Assembly (NCBI GenBank): GCA_030836705.1
Contig: JAUPLZ010000404.1
Span: 1-6,197, forward strand
Length of the DNA stretch: 6,197 bases
Direction of reading: 5' to 3'
Source of the DNA: Campylobacterota bacterium
Lineage (GTDB): Bacteria > Campylobacterota > Campylobacteria > Campylobacterales > SZUA-545
Part shown: one piece after another, positions 5,594 to 6,197 of the stretch
How the letters are laid out: the number at the start of each line of letters is the position of its first letter
Numbering within the stretch: the stretch's first letter is position 1
The notes under the pieces: model-generated
What the model saw: the letters and a program-made list of their open reading frames with translations, nothing else
What the model was told of the DNA's origin: nothing
Database searches by the model: none
Made by a program: the position numbers and the translations under genes

Positions 5594-5611
5594 AAGCATA
5601 ATTTATTCCAA
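5594..5611 (-). promoter_or_regulatory. Sigma-54 (RpoN) -24/-12 promoter of the 164-aa gene
   Basis: The minus strand reads TTGGAATAAATTATGCTT: TTGGAA is an exact -24 element (GG at 5609-5608), ten bases follow, then GC (5597-5596) in TGCTT. Spacing is the invariant GG-N10-GC. The -24 element is made of the last sense codons and stop of the HIT gene (TTG GAA TAA). The expected start is near 5584, about 16 nt before the ATG, and would just keep the AAGGAG. It resembles the flgH promoter in this window, which suggests common control with flagellar assembly. Confidence 0.8.
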
Positions 5612-5965
5612 TATTTTTTTTATTTTTTCGACAAATTCATCAAGTTTTTTTATTTTATGTGTACCCTCTCTTTGTTTTTTACCCCACATCGATTCCGGAA
5701 AATAGCTATCGTTTTCAAACCTAGCCATAATATGCCAGTGTAAATGCGGCAGATAGTTTCCAAACTGCGCTATATTTATTTTAGTTGGATTAAAAAAAGC
5801 AATCATCTCTTTTTCTATTACATCTAGCGCTTTTAAAATAGCCTCTTTTTCCTCTTTTGTCGCTTGGCTAAACTCTTTTATTTTTCTATTTGTAAAAATT
5901 TTTAGCCACGGTATCTCACTCTCGTGAATCTCTATAAAAATCAAATTATTTTCAAATATGCGCAT
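5603..5965 (-). CDS. HIT (histidine triad) family hydrolase
   Basis: A 120-residue cytoplasmic protein of the histidine-triad superfamily, nucleotide hydrolases or transferases that act on dinucleoside polyphosphates, AMP-conjugates and similar compounds. The triad is seen in NYLPHLHWHIMAR (70-82): H74, H76 and H78, with H76 the expected nucleophile. The N-terminal half gives the usual strands and helix (LIFIEIHESEIPWLKIFTNR, then a charged helix at 36-57, then NIAQFGN). A tryptophan-glycine pair WG (94-95) follows the triad. Length fits bacterial HIT proteins. The real substrate is not known. Start ATG 5963-5965 has a strong GGAGG (5970-5974) four bases upstream. It is divergent from the YgjP-like gene, and its end carries the sigma-54 promoter of the next gene. 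Confidence 0.9.
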   Translation of the reverse strand: MRIFENNLIFIEIHESEIPWLKIFTNRKIKEFSQATKEEKEAILKALDVIEKEMIAFFNPTKINIAQFGNYLPHLHWHIMARFENDSYFPESMWGKKQREGTHKIKKLDEFVEKIKKILE

Positions 5966-5978
5966 AAAACCTCCAAAA

Positions 5979-5987
5979 TGTTAAAAT
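5979..5987 (+). promoter_or_regulatory. Possible extended -10 promoter of the YgjP-like gene
   Basis: TGTTAAAAT (TG-N-TAAAAT, hexamer 5982-5987) lies just before the ATG at 5994. A transcript would begin at or next to the start codon, and no Shine-Dalgarno is visible in front of it, so a leaderless mRNA is possible. The DNA is AT-rich and the match is modest. Confidence 0.25.
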
Positions 5988-5993
5988 CTTTTT

Positions 5994-6197
5994 ATGAAAA
6001 TAGATATACCTTACAAAAACTCAACAATAAGCTTTATTCACTTAAAAAAAAGACATATTAGAAATATCTATATATCGATAGATAAACAAAGAGGGGTTTT
6101 GCTAAAAAGCAATCTATCTTTAAAAAAAGATGAGGCAAAAGAGATAATTTTAAAAAAAGCCGAGTGGATTATCCAGAAATTAAACGATATAAAAAAC
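5994..6197 (+). CDS. YgjP/DUF45-type M48-like metallopeptidase, N-terminal part, cut by window end
   Basis: A frame of 68 codons that starts with ATG (5994-5996) and is still open at the right edge. An in-frame TAA four codons upstream (5982-5984) fixes this as the first possible ATG. The protein begins MKIDIPYKNSTISF and continues with KKRHIRNIYISIDKQRGVLL (about 19-38), LSLKKDEAKEIILKKAEWI (about 42-60) and IQKLND. This matches the opening of YgjP-like proteins: an Arg/Lys-rich 'RxxRNIxIxI' strand, a beta turn, then a helix ending in xWIxxKL. The catalytic HExxH of the family would lie about 100 residues on, outside the window. These proteins are predicted zinc proteases of unknown target. 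The call rests on the N-terminal pattern only. It is divergent from the HIT gene, with 28 bp between the start codons. Confidence 0.7.
   Translation, partial: MKIDIPYKNSTISFIHLKKRHIRNIYISIDKQRGVLLKSNLSLKKDEAKEIILKKAEWIIQKLNDIKN

Noticed and set aside
1..6197. Mobile elements, CRISPR repeats, tRNA genes, toxin-antitoxin pairs or defence genes
   Set aside because: No repeated spacer pattern, terminal inverted repeats, transposase motifs or cloverleaf were seen; all main genes belong to ordinary chromosomal families except the 164-aa protein.

Overview
This window is a compact, AT-rich stretch of bacterial chromosome. It most likely comes from a Campylobacterota (epsilonproteobacterial) genome of the Sulfurimonas/Arcobacter kind. 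This rests on three things: the protein set (FlgH, a MASE3-type sensor kinase with an HQWRQPL box, a YgjP-like protease, a HIT protein ending in a typical epsilon form), the low GC, and two good sigma-54 promoters of the TTGGAA-N7-TGCTT type that drive flagellar genes in this group. No tRNA, rRNA, IS element, phage gene or CRISPR array is visible. The taxon is an inference from protein style, not from a marker gene.

Layout. At the left edge is the 3' part of a hotdog-fold thioesterase (+). It abuts, stop codon to stop codon, a minus-strand cluster that reads flgH (flagellar L-ring lipoprotein), a DedA-family membrane protein, yidD (overlapping dedA by 20 bp) and a glyoxalase-II-like metallo-beta-lactamase hydrolase. 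The 65-bp gap upstream of flgH is shared with the divergent GatB/YqeY-domain gene (+). It holds a sigma-54 promoter for flgH interleaved with an extended -10 promoter for yqeY. YqeY ends in a hairpin and is followed by an orphan membrane sensor histidine kinase (+, 620 aa). The kinase gene overlaps, tail to tail, a minus-strand gene for an unrecognised 164-aa protein. Upstream of that gene, in the same direction, lies a HIT-family hydrolase. Divergent from it, at the right edge, is the start of a YgjP/DUF45-type M48-like metallopeptidase (+, cut by the window).

Most interesting point. The unknown 164-aa gene has its own sigma-54 promoter (GG-N10-GC, positions 5594-5611), embedded in the last codons of the HIT gene. 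Its start codon lies in an 11-bp perfect RNA hairpin (5564-5592) with the Shine-Dalgarno sequence in the 7-nt loop. The predicted sigma-54 transcript begins inside the 5' arm of this hairpin, so it cannot form the pairs that hide the AUG. Read-through RNA from the HIT gene can form the whole hairpin. This predicts that the protein is made only from the sigma-54 (flagellar-regulon) transcript, and that it is an undescribed flagellar or co-regulated factor. The DNA elements are read directly from the sequence; the switching logic is inference.
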